Source: Streptococcus mitis subsp. hohhotensis
GTDB taxonomy: Bacteria; Bacillota; Bacilli; Lactobacillales; Streptococcaceae
Direction of reading: 5' to 3'
NCBI RefSeq assembly: GCF_000722775.1
Contig: NZ_JPFZ01000010.1
Location: forward strand, 62,001-126,000
Length of the DNA: 64,000 nt
Below, piece after piece: positions 27,312 through 35,197 of the stretch. The number at the start of each line of letters is the position of its first letter. The first letter of the stretch is position 1. A program made the position numbers and the translations under genes. The notes under the pieces were generated by a model. That model worked only from the letters and a program-made list of their open reading frames with translations. It made no database searches and had not been told where the DNA came from.

Positions 27312-27854
27312 TTATAACTCACTATCTAAAAATTGTTTTAACTTTTTACGCAATTCATTATCCAGAATTTCTTTTTGTATATCTTCATCAAAACTATTAT
27401 ATTTTTTATTCAAATCATATCTAAAAAGTAATGTAAAATAAATAGCTATTTGAATTGCAGATCCAATAAGTAATAGAAAAATAAAAAACAGGAACAGTAT
27501 ATAAATTTCACCTACCCAATTATAGATATTTTCATTTAAAAAAGAAAATATAACGATAATAAAACTAGATACAAATCCTCTATTAACTATTGAGACTAGT
27601 CTTTTATACTCTTTTAACTTAAGTTTTGATATAAGGGAATTTGTGTTTGAACTTAATAAAAACCCGTATAAAGAGAAATAAATACCGATAAAAACTGTTG
27701 AGATGGTCACTAAATTCGCATTATTTGTATAGGCATTTTTGTAAAACCAATCATATAACTCTAAATAATTTCCTAAAAAAAGAGACACTGCAACAATTAA
27801 CACAATTATGATCGATAAACTCCACCAAAAATATTTGTCAATAAATTTAAGCAT
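27312..27854 (-). CDS. Four-helix membrane protein, unrecognised, in restriction operon
   Basis: I do not recognise this 180-aa protein. It has four predicted membrane helices at about residues 10-30, 47-68, 92-108 and 114-142, and a charged C-terminal tail (KKYNSFDEDIQKEILDNELRKKLKQFL) likely in the cytosol. The short conserved-looking loop between helices 2 and 3 contains SSNTNSLISKLKLKEYKRLV. It starts at ATG 27854 after AAAGGAGATGTTGTC, 29 bp after the 334-aa gene and 15 bp before hsdS. It could be the membrane effector of a two-gene module with the upstream protein; that is inference. Confidence 0.75.
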   Translation of the reverse strand: MLKFIDKYFWWSLSIIIVLIVAVSLFLGNYLELYDWFYKNAYTNNANLVTISTVFIGIYFSLYGFLLSSNTNSLISKLKLKEYKRLVSIVNRGFVSSFIIVIFSFLNENIYNWVGEIYILFLFFIFLLLIGSAIQIAIYFTLLFRYDLNKKYNSFDEDIQKEILDNELRKKLKQFLDSEL

Positions 27855-27883
27855 GACAACATCTCCTTTCTTGTTTTGGATTT

Positions 27884-28888
27884 TTATATGCTATTTTCAG
27901 TTACAATCTTAAATTCACTTTCATTAACAGATAACAAAGAACCAAATGAAGTATAGTAGAGATCTTTATTACTATTCTGGTCATCATAATAATGCTCTGT
28001 CATTAGATTAGCTAATTTATCAAAATTCTCGGTTTTTAAAGAAGTTTTTTCCAAAATATAAAAACCATCTTTCTTTAAATCCACTTCATCAAATCTATGT
28101 GTCTCTGGATTTAAAAATTCAACTTTTGCAGATATTAAATTTTTATCTGAAGAGTTTAATAACTTTAGTATGCCATCAACACGTTTTATATCCATTTCTC
28201 TTTTATACCGACTTTTCTTAAACACCACAGTAGTGGTATTTATATCTAATTCTTCAGATACTTCAATCATATTACCAAATAATTTTTCTAATAGTGTTTT
28301 GTTGCTATCGTTGATATTTGGAAACAAATTTGACAATTGAAAACCTTCATTTTTAATCTGAATCTCGATTGATTTGATACTCTCAGAAGCTTCTATCAAA
28401 GGTTTTAAACTATCTGTTTTCATAGGCTCAAATTTCACCGAATACTTTACATTAGGATCATTACTCTTTATAAAGCTTGATAAATACTCTCCTATTTGGT
28501 TAATTGAAGGTCCTAAAAACTTTCTCTCCATTAAAAAAAGATACGATGTAGGAATAATCAAACAAACACTAGGTTCGAAAAGGTCTCCATCAATTTGTTT
28601 AATTTCTTCTTCACCTATCTTTCCCTCATATGGTTTTTCACTTCGATACTTTCCAATCCAGACTGTCCTATTTCTAGGGAGATACTCTAAACCATCCAAA
28701 GAAGAACCATGTGTCCTACTACTTGAAGGGGTTCTACTATTATTCATAAACATAGTATGCTGACTCCCTAACTTTACAGTTCTTTCTACAGGAGAAGATA
28801 CTCGAATTTTATCAATTAACTTAGATAAATCATAATTTGTCTTCTCACCATTACGACACAAAAAAGCATTGAAATATTGAATATTCAT
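27884..28888 (-). CDS. Uncharacterised 334-aa protein, first gene of the hsdS-KAP-hsdM operon
   Basis: No family motif was recognised. The protein is soluble, with no signal peptide or membrane helix. A segment near residues 70-130 (YLPRNRTVWIGKYRSEKPYEG ... EPSVCLIIPTSYLFLMERKFLG) looks like a folded beta-rich core, and the C-terminal third is charged. It starts at ATG 28888 after TGGAGGAATAATA, directly downstream of a good promoter, and is AT-rich like its partners. Its coupling to a four-helix membrane protein suggests a sensor-effector pair within the restriction operon. That is inference from layout only. Confidence 0.7.
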   Translation of the reverse strand: MNIQYFNAFLCRNGEKTNYDLSKLIDKIRVSSPVERTVKLGSQHTMFMNNSRTPSSSRTHGSSLDGLEYLPRNRTVWIGKYRSEKPYEGKIGEEEIKQIDGDLFEPSVCLIIPTSYLFLMERKFLGPSINQIGEYLSSFIKSNDPNVKYSVKFEPMKTDSLKPLIEASESIKSIEIQIKNEGFQLSNLFPNINDSNKTLLEKLFGNMIEVSEELDINTTTVVFKKSRYKREMDIKRVDGILKLLNSSDKNLISAKVEFLNPETHRFDEVDLKKDGFYILEKTSLKTENFDKLANLMTEHYYDDQNSNKDLYYTSFGSLLSVNESEFKIVTENSI

Positions 28889-28916
28889 TATTATTCCTCC
28901 ATTATCTTCTACTAAA

Positions 28917-28925
28917 ATTATACCA
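28917..28925 (-). promoter_or_regulatory. Extended -10 promoter of the 334-aa/hsdS/KAP/hsdM operon
   Basis: On the minus strand TGGTATAAT is a perfect extended -10 located about 28 bp upstream of the 334-aa gene, just beyond the terminator that closes the upstream unit. No clear -35 is seen. It implies separate expression of modification genes and hsdR. Confidence 0.75.
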
Positions 28926-28932
28926 CGAAACC

Positions 28933-28969
28933 AAAAAAATCCCCCTTAGAAATCCGTTTCTAAGGGGTT
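28933..28969 (-). terminator. Terminator after the DUF6261-like gene
   Basis: On the minus strand CCCCTTAGAAA and TTTCTAAGGGG form an 11-bp stem followed by seven T. It separates the hsdR unit from the modification unit. Confidence 0.92.
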
Positions 28970-28973
28970 GTCT

Positions 28974-29735
28974 TTATCCTGCTGCTTGGGCTGGTTCTGA
29001 TGGTTTGGTCTTTTTATCTTTTTTGCTACTAGTGATGAGACGGCGTTTGCTATCTCGAATGCTATTGAGTTCCTTGAGGAGTTGAGTCAGGTGTTCCTTT
29101 TCAGGATAGGCTTCTGCACTGGCTGCGGTATAGCGCATAAAGAGGTCGTAGCTGGTTGAAAGTTCGGTACGGAGTTGTCTAGTCTTGCCAACTTCCTTGG
29201 CAGACTTAGAAGCACGCGCCTTACTATCCACTTGATCATATTCCTCTTGAGCGTTGATCACCGCCGTCAGCATGGGTGTCAGTCCTAGACTAGTAACTGC
29301 CTCATGATAAGGTGTTTCACTAAGCGTTTTGAGCAGGCTCTTGATTTCTGCCGTTTCCACATCATTGCTGTGCTTGGTGATGTCCTTATACTTAGCAAAG
29401 ACTGGTTTCAAAGTCTCATGGGCTTCTTTGAGCTTGTCATCCTTAATCTTAGCAAATCCTCTATGAAGGGTAAAGAGACCGACCAAGGCACTATCACGAT
29501 TGCGATCCACTTCTGTCAGATTACTAGACTCCTTCGTCTCCACCGCCGCAAGTTGAGCTTGAAAATCATCCAGCTTGGTCTTGAAGGGTTCCAAATGTTT
29601 GGCATACATAGCCTCATCCTTGTTTGCCTTAGAAAAAGTTGCCAAACTTTGATGAGTATCCATCATCAAGCTTTCAAACTCACGATTGGTAAAGTTGCTG
29701 TAACTAAGTGGGCGAATAGCGTATGTTTTTGTCAT
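28974..29735 (-). CDS. DUF6261-like protein
   Basis: This 253-aa helical protein begins MTKTYAIRPLSYSNFTNREFESLMMDTHQSL and ends in a basic tail (SSKKDKKTKPSEPAQAAG). It is rich in heptad-like patterns, consistent with a coiled-coil or helical-bundle protein. It resembles the DUF6261 family by its N-terminus, which I recall rather than compute; its function is unknown. ATG 29735 follows AAAGGATATCATC; the frame extending upstream of it is rejected. Base composition is nearer to the core genome than its AT-rich downstream neighbours. It closes the hsdR transcription unit. Confidence 0.7.
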   Translation of the reverse strand: MTKTYAIRPLSYSNFTNREFESLMMDTHQSLATFSKANKDEAMYAKHLEPFKTKLDDFQAQLAAVETKESSNLTEVDRNRDSALVGLFTLHRGFAKIKDDKLKEAHETLKPVFAKYKDITKHSNDVETAEIKSLLKTLSETPYHEAVTSLGLTPMLTAVINAQEEYDQVDSKARASKSAKEVGKTRQLRTELSTSYDLFMRYTAASAEAYPEKEHLTQLLKELNSIRDSKRRLITSSKKDKKTKPSEPAQAAG

Positions 29736-29760
29736 GATGATATCCTTTCTATTTAACGAA

Positions 29761-29976
29761 TCATTTATTTTCTTCTTTATCAAACCAAGACTGGATTAGT
29801 TCTGGAAGATAGACCTGTTTTTGATCTGTTTTTACAATACTTCCGTGTCTAACAGGTTGAATCAAAGGTCTATCCATTCCTACATAAACTTGAAGCAATA
29901 CGCAGAACAACAATGCAATTCCAATTACAAGAAGGGACCATAGTACACTCTCCTCATCATCTCTAACTTTCTTCAT
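29761..29976 (-). CDS. Small single-pass membrane protein
   Basis: This is a 71-aa protein with a charged N-terminus (MKKVRDDEES), one hydrophobic helix (VLWSLLVIGIALLFCVLLQVYVG) and a polar C-terminal half. ATG 29976 is chosen because of the excellent ribosome binding site AAAGGAGAAAAATTG; the open frame continues to 30048 without one. It lies 25 bp before the DUF6261-like gene and is probably cotranscribed with it. The family is not recognised. Confidence 0.6.
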   Translation of the reverse strand: MKKVRDDEESVLWSLLVIGIALLFCVLLQVYVGMDRPLIQPVRHGSIVKTDQKQVYLPELIQSWFDKEENK

Positions 29977-30105
29977 CAATTTTTCTCCTTTGAGTTGATA
30001 CATCCATTCTAACAATTCTTCAATCCATTTCGACTCCCATCCGCTCAACTGTCATTATTTCCATCTAAAATGTACTTTTCAGGACAAATCAGACATTTCC
30101 AAAAT

Positions 30106-30155
30106 AAAAAATCCCTATCTGACTGGAAATAAACTCCGTCCATCAGATAGAGACT
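30106..30155 (-). terminator. Terminator downstream of hsdR
   Basis: On the minus strand TCTATCTGA and TCAGATAGGGA form a stem around a 19-nt loop, followed by TTTTTTATTTT. It ends the hsdR message after the repeat cluster. Confidence 0.8.
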
Positions 30156-30179
30156 CTTACTATTTTTAGATTTTAGCTT

Positions 30180-30361
30180 TTCTAGCTTTAGAATACATCT
30201 AAAATTTAGGAAAGACAACTATTCGAAAGCTCGAAAACCTCAAAACTTTCTCAGGTAGAGTATTCGAAGCTTAGAATACACATAAATTTATGTATTTCTT
30301 GTCATTCTAAGCTTAGAATACATATAAACTTTAGGATGTCTATCTCTTCGAAACTTCGAAG
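30180..30361. repeat. Cluster of palindromic repeat units after hsdR
   Basis: The 29977-30363 gap without a gene contains three related units of about 30 bp. Their shared core is AAGCTTAGAATACA followed by a TAAA-rich tail (starting at 30180, 30263 and 30305). Two pure palindromes sit between and beside them: TTCGA AAGC TCGAA at 30222-30235 and CTTCGAA AC TTCGAAG at 30346-30361. The last one ends three bases before the hsdR stop codon. The function is unknown. Confidence 0.8.
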
Positions 30362-30363
30362 GA

Positions 30364-33354
30364 CTATCTCCCCATTCTGAGTGGCTCAATGACTTCTTCG
30401 ACAAGTTGCTTACAAGCTTCCTTGATTTGTTTTTTATAGAGGAGGGGATTGAGGGCATCTGCCACTTCTAGCTTATAGTCCTGATAGCGCTGGCTCTTGG
30501 TCAGCTGGCTCTCTCCCAGTTGTTTTTTGGCTCCCTTGCGGTAGTGCTCGACATAGTAACGGAGTTCATCCTCTCCGACATACCAACGTTTGCTAAAGAC
30601 TTGGATATGTTGCTGGATGACCGCCTCTATCATCTGATCCAAGATATTTGCGATAGACTGACCACGATAGTTTTCTGGATTTGCTTGGACTTCTCTCCAT
30701 AGTTCAGTGATGATCTGGGCAAGATTTGGATTGGTCTTCTCAAGACTCTGAATATAGTTATCCACGGCTTCCTTATCTTGGGCGCTTAGGTTCTTTTCTT
30801 GACTTTGACCTTGCTCGATCAGGCTTTGGATTAAGGTTAGGATATAGGCATAGTTGATCTCATCCACTTGGATAGACTCCAGTTCATAGTGAATATCAAG
30901 GGGCTCTCCACCGTCATCATCCTCTACTCGGCTTTTTAATTCTGCAAGGACATTGCGATAAAGGCCCAGATACCTTTCCAACTTTTCTCCATCAAGTCCT
31001 GTCTGACTGTAAACTTCTTCCTCATCATACTCTTTGTACACTCGGATAGAGGCTAGGTATTTATCAAGGGCTTGATAGGTTTTAGCTAGTTTCCTCAACT
31101 CAGGCGTAGAGACTTGCTCGAGTTGAAGACCTTCTATATAGTCATCAGTGGCAAGGTTTTTAAAATCACTGCAACTCCGCAAAAAGTTTCTCTTTTCCTC
31201 TTCCCAGCTCGGAGCTAGGACATCATTTTCACCACCATTTGAGTAAAGCTTGAGGGCATTATCCACCGCTTCCTTAAAGGCTAGAGGCTTTTGGAAGGTG
31301 ATGATATGACCGTAGGTCTTACTGCTTTCAAAAATACGGTTGGTTCGGCTAAAAGCCTGAATCAAGTCCTGCGGTTGCATGGGCTTGCGGTCGATAAAAA
31401 GAGTTGACAGACAAGGGGCATCAAATCCCGTTAGGAGACGATTGACCACGATGACTAAGTCCAACTGTTCATTGCGATAGAGGTATTTGTCCTGCTTTCG
31501 AGCTAGGCGGTTATTGACATCCGTATTAAAGCCACGAAGATCCGCCATGGTAAAGTGGGTATCAAACTCTTGGTTATAGTCTTCTAAAACCTGCTTCATG
31601 TGGTCTTGATTAGCTCTTGACTCTTCTTCATTTTCAGTGACCGAGTAGGTGATGGTCGCCTTTGGAAAGTCTGGAAGAACCTGCTTAACCCTTTCCGATA
31701 CCTTGACCCTCGTCTCCCCAGCCTTGACTCGTTTGAGGAGGTCATAGTAGGCTTGGGCTTGAGGGATGGATTTGACGGTTAGGATGGCATTGTAGGTCTT
31801 ACCTACTCCCTTTTGGAAGCCTAACTGTTGACGGGATTTATTGATAATGGCATCCAAGACTTCCAGCATATGCTCCCCATTCTCATACACGGTATCTGGT
31901 ATGTCATTTTCGGATTTATCCGTGATGAGGGTATTGCGATAATCCACCTTAAAGCCTAAAACAGCTCCATCATGGATGGCTTCCTTGACTGTATACTCAT
32001 GGAGACGGTCACCATACTGTTGCTGGGTGGTTTGGGCTAGATCGCCGACTTGCTGGCGTTTATTTTCCTTAAAGATAGGTGTGCCTGTAAAACCATACCA
32101 GAGAGACTGGGGGAAAAAGACCTTAATGTCTTTTTGTGTTTGTGGCGTAACAGCGCGGTGGCATTCATCCACGACAACGGCCACTCGGAGACCCTTGATT
32201 TTGTCCGCATCTCGTTGGTAAAGACCTTGTTCAAACTTACGCATCATGGTGGTAATTTTCTGGATGGTCGTTACCACCACACGCTTATCATTACTTCCTA
32301 GTCGCTTGACCAAATCATGGGTATTATCCGTCTCATCAATATCAATGACATCATTGGTCGCATAAGAGAGAAAAGATGAAGTGGTCTGTTGGTCCAAGTC
32401 CCTGCGGTCAACGACAAAAATCGTCTTTTGGATGGATGGGATTTGAAGGAGATTTCTCGCCACCTTATAGGAGGTCAATGTCTTCCCTGAACCTGTCGTG
32501 TGCCAGACATAGCCAGACTCCTGACAACGAGAAGCTTCCTGAACAGCCTCAATAGCATGAATCTGGTAGGGACGCAGGAGGATAAGAGCCTTCTTGCTAT
32601 CATCAAGGACAGAATACTGCATAACCATCTGGTGGGCACGAGGGATGGAAAGGACTTCGTGGGCAAAGCTGGTCAAGCTCGTTATGGGTTGGTTGTCTTT
32701 ATCCACCCACTTGGTTAGAAATTGCTTGTTGAGTTTATTTTCCCTAGCTGCAGCAATATAGCGTGTGTCTACTTTATTGGTCACAACAAACATCTGTAAG
32801 CTAGAGTAAATACCACGGAACTTGCCTTCCCTATCATACTTCTTAATTTGATGAAAGGCATCTAGAAAAGCAACTCTGGGACTTTTAAGCTCGATCTGAA
32901 TCATTGGAAGGCCATTGATCAAGAGGGTCACATCTAGCCTGCGGTCTTGATCCTGAGGATTTATCTTATCTCTCTCGACTTGGTTGACAACCTCATAACT
33001 AGACTTGCCAGCTGCGATATTGTCTCGCCAAATGACAGATAAACGGATAGTCCCCAAACTAGCATCTTCTCTCTGAACCTCAACCTTGGCAATGCCATTT
33101 TCGCCGACCAACCACTTGGCCGCATCATAGTAGCTAACAAAGTTCAGTTGATTCTTTATCTGGCGTTTTTCCTGTTCTGTCAGGGGATGATCTGCCAATA
33201 GAGCCACATTGTTCTGGGCTAACTTTTCAAAGAAGTTTTCCCATAATTGCTCTTCTGTTTTAAGGTCATCTCTGTAAGTCCATTGACTTTCCCCAGTTAC
33301 CAGTTGGCTGATCAATTGTTTTTCTATCTCCAGTTCTGGTTTTACCTGTATCAT
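30364..33354 (-). CDS. hsdR: Type I restriction-modification system, restriction subunit HsdR
   Basis: HsdR is the DNA translocase and endonuclease of the complex. The 996-aa protein has the PD-(D/E)xK nuclease site D141 ... E155-L-K157 ([19 protein letters not shown]), Walker A TTGSGKT (286-292), the DEAD-like box VVDECHR, further helicase motifs ([29 protein letters not shown]) and a C-terminal helical domain that docks on HsdM. It starts after AAAGGAGAGAGT and is transcribed separately from hsdS and hsdM, about 1.5 kb away. Confidence 0.96.
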   Translation of the reverse strand: MIQVKPELEIEKQLISQLVTGESQWTYRDDLKTEEQLWENFFEKLAQNNVALLADHPLTEQEKRQIKNQLNFVSYYDAAKWLVGENGIAKVEVQREDASLGTIRLSVIWRDNIAAGKSSYEVVNQVERDKINPQDQDRRLDVTLLINGLPMIQIELKSPRVAFLDAFHQIKKYDREGKFRGIYSSLQMFVVTNKVDTRYIAAARENKLNKQFLTKWVDKDNQPITSLTSFAHEVLSIPRAHQMVMQYSVLDDSKKALILLRPYQIHAIEAVQEASRCQESGYVWHTTGSGKTLTSYKVARNLLQIPSIQKTIFVVDRRDLDQQTTSSFLSYATNDVIDIDETDNTHDLVKRLGSNDKRVVVTTIQKITTMMRKFEQGLYQRDADKIKGLRVAVVVDECHRAVTPQTQKDIKVFFPQSLWYGFTGTPIFKENKRQQVGDLAQTTQQQYGDRLHEYTVKEAIHDGAVLGFKVDYRNTLITDKSENDIPDTVYENGEHMLEVLDAIINKSRQQLGFQKGVGKTYNAILTVKSIPQAQAYYDLLKRVKAGETRVKVSERVKQVLPDFPKATITYSVTENEEESRANQDHMKQVLEDYNQEFDTHFTMADLRGFNTDVNNRLARKQDKYLYRNEQLDLVIVVNRLLTGFDAPCLSTLFIDRKPMQPQDLIQAFSRTNRIFESSKTYGHIITFQKPLAFKEAVDNALKLYSNGGENDVLAPSWEEEKRNFLRSCSDFKNLATDDYIEGLQLEQVSTPELRKLAKTYQALDKYLASIRVYKEYDEEEVYSQTGLDGEKLERYLGLYRNVLAELKSRVEDDDGGEPLDIHYELESIQVDEINYAYILTLIQSLIEQGQSQEKNLSAQDKEAVDNYIQSLEKTNPNLAQIITELWREVQANPENYRGQSIANILDQMIEAVIQQHIQVFSKRWYVGEDELRYYVEHYRKGAKKQLGESQLTKSQRYQDYKLEVADALNPLLYKKQIKEACKQLVEEVIEPLRMGR

Positions 33355-33397
33355 ACTCTCTCCTTTGCTACTTGTCTGCTCCCTTTATTATAGCATG

Positions 33398-33408
33398 TTT
33401 AGGCTCAA
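33398..33408 (-). promoter_or_regulatory. -10 element of the hsdR promoter
   Basis: On the minus strand CATGCTATAATAA gives a perfect TATAAT with TGC before it (extended -10), about 40 bp upstream of hsdR. Confidence 0.6.
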
Positions 33409-33467
33409 AATCCATCACTCTTACCTCATCAAAAACACTCATTCCCCCTTTCTCCTCCAAAATATGG

Positions 33468-33486
33468 TATAGTAGAAATATACTAT
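33468..33486 (+). promoter_or_regulatory. -10 element and small inverted repeat before the TVP38-family gene
   Basis: TGGTATAGT forms an extended -10 element, and ATAGTA and TACTAT form an inverted repeat just downstream of it that could be an operator. GAGGAG precedes the ATG. Confidence 0.5.
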
Positions 33487-33501
33487 CTATGAGGAGTTTA
33501 C

Positions 33502-34119
33502 ATGTCACAGGATAAACAAATGAAAGCTGTTTCTCCCCTTCTACAGCAAGTTATCAATATCTCATCAATTGTCGGTGGGATTGGGAGTTTGATTTTCTGT
33601 ATTTGGGCTTATCAGGCTGGGATTTTACAGTCTAAGGAGACCCTCTCTGCCTTTATCCAGCAGGCAGGTATCTGGGGGCCACCTCTCTTTATTTTTTTAC
33701 AGATTTTACAAACGGTCGTCCCTATCATTCCTGGGGCCTTGACCTCTGTGGCTGGCGTCTTTATCTACGGCCACATCATCGGTACGATCTACAACTATAT
33801 CGGCATCGTGATTGGCTGTGCCATTATCTTTTATCTGGTGCGACTCTATGGAGCTGCCTTTGTCCAGTCTGTCGTCAGCAAGCGCACCTATGACAAGTAT
33901 ATCGGTTGGTTAGATAAGGGCAATCGTTTTGACCGTTTCTTTATCTTTATGATGATTTGGCCCATTAGTCCAGCTGACTTTCTCTGTATGCTGGCTGCCC
34001 TGACCAAGATGACCTTCAAACGCTATATGATTATCATCATTCTGACCAAGCCCTTTACCCTCGTGGTTTATACCTACGGTCTGACCTATATTATCGACTT
34101 CTTCTGGCAAATGCTTTGA
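33502..34119 (+). CDS. TVP38/TMEM64 family membrane protein
   Basis: This 205-aa protein has about five membrane segments and the family core (ILQTVVPIIPGALTSVAGVFIYGHIIGTIYNYIGIVIGCAIIFYLVRLYG), with a second half FIFMMIWPISPADFLCMLAALTKMTFKRY. It is of the DedA/TVP38 class, which in other organisms is linked to lipid flipping. The substrate here is unknown. It starts at ATG 33502 after GAGGAGTTTAC and is a single gene between hsdR and the sucrose genes. Confidence 0.85.
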   Translation: MSQDKQMKAVSPLLQQVINISSIVGGIGSLIFCIWAYQAGILQSKETLSAFIQQAGIWGPPLFIFLQILQTVVPIIPGALTSVAGVFIYGHIIGTIYNYIGIVIGCAIIFYLVRLYGAAFVQSVVSKRTYDKYIGWLDKGNRFDRFFIFMMIWPISPADFLCMLAALTKMTFKRYMIIIILTKPFTLVVYTYGLTYIIDFFWQML

Positions 34120-34124
34120 CACAT

Positions 34125-34157
34125 AAAAAATCCGTTTGGTTTCCCAAGCGGATTTTG
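34125..34157. terminator. Convergent terminator between TVP38-family gene and scrK
   Basis: ATCCGTTTGG and CCAAGCGGAT form a stem with a TTTC loop. The minus-strand tail is TTTTTT (strong, for scrK); the plus-strand tail TTTTG is weaker. Confidence 0.85.
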
Positions 34158-34161
34158 TGCT

Positions 34162-35049
34162 TTATTTTGAAACTTCTTTTGCAAGAACAAAGTTTCCAAG
34201 AGTAGCAGAACCATTTCCTGCTACCGCTGGCGTTACAATGTAATCACGCACATCTGGTACTGGTAGGTAACCATTGAGAAGAGATGTAAATTTCTCACGG
34301 ACACGGTCCAGCATGTGTTGTTGAGCCATGACTCCTCCACCAAAGACAATCACGTCTGGGCGGAAAGTCACTGTCGCATTGACCGCAGCTTGAGCGATAT
34401 AGTAGGCTTGGACATCCCAAACAGGGTTATTGAGTTCAATATTTTCCCCACGTACACCTGTACGAGCTTCCAAACTTGGACCAGCTGCATAGCCTTCCAA
34501 ACATCCCTTATGGAAAGGACAAACACCCTTAAACTCTTTTTCAATATCCATTGGGTGTCTAGCCACATAGTAATGACCCATTTCAGGATGACCCACACCG
34601 CCGATAAACTCACCACGTTGGATAACACCTGCACCGATACCTGTACCGATTGTGTAGTAAACCAAGTTTTCGATACGACCACCAGCATTGTTACGGGCAA
34701 CCACTTCACCGTAAGCAGAGCTGTTTACGTCTGTTGTGAAGTACATTGGCACGTTGAGGGCGCGACGAAGGGCACCAAGCAAGTCCACATTTGCCCAGTT
34801 TGGTTTTGGGGTCGTTGTGATAAAGCCATAAGTTTTTGAGTTTTTATCAATATCAATCGGACCAAATGAACCGACTGCAAGACCAGCAAGATTATCGAAT
34901 TTTGAGAAGAACTCGATGGTTTTATCGATTGTTTCGATTGGAGTTGTTGTTGGAAATTGTGTTTTTTCTACAACGTTAAAGTTTTCATCACCGACAGCAC
35001 AAACAAACTTTGTACCGCCCGCTTCCAAGCTTCCATATAATTTTGTCAT
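34162..35049 (-). CDS. scrK: Fructokinase (ROK family)
   Basis: ScrK phosphorylates the fructose released from sucrose 6-phosphate. The 295-aa ROK protein has the N-terminal phosphate loop GSLEAGGTKFVCAVG, the YYTIGTGIGAGVI segment and the zinc-binding motif HPEMGHY ... CPFHKGCLEG. It starts after AAGAGGTTTATC. A TATAAT with TGC before it (minus strand, 35077-35082) indicates its own promoter, and a hairpin separates it from scrA upstream. Confidence 0.93.
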   Translation of the reverse strand: MTKLYGSLEAGGTKFVCAVGDENFNVVEKTQFPTTTPIETIDKTIEFFSKFDNLAGLAVGSFGPIDIDKNSKTYGFITTTPKPNWANVDLLGALRRALNVPMYFTTDVNSSAYGEVVARNNAGGRIENLVYYTIGTGIGAGVIQRGEFIGGVGHPEMGHYYVARHPMDIEKEFKGVCPFHKGCLEGYAAGPSLEARTGVRGENIELNNPVWDVQAYYIAQAAVNATVTFRPDVIVFGGGVMAQQHMLDRVREKFTSLLNGYLPVPDVRDYIVTPAVAGNGSATLGNFVLAKEVSK

Positions 35050-35076
35050 GATAAACCTCTTGTTTTTATTTTCTTT

Positions 35077-35085
35077 ATTATAGCA
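35077..35085 (-). promoter_or_regulatory. -10 element of the scrK promoter
   Basis: On the minus strand ATGCTATAATAAAG is an extended -10, 28 bp upstream of scrK. Confidence 0.55.
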
Positions 35086-35149
35086 TATTTCGAAAGGCTA
35101 AATTTCTCTATTTTTTAGATTTTCCTCTGTAAATCTTACCATTCAAGCA

Positions 35150-35180
35150 AAAACGAACAAACATGTCATTTGTTCGTTTT
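35150..35180 (-). terminator. Terminator after scrA
   Basis: AAAACGAACAAA and TTTGTTCGTTTT form a 12-bp perfect stem with a 7-nt loop, ending in T on the minus strand. Confidence 0.88.
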
Positions 35181-35197
35181 CATTTAGCTAGGAAAGA

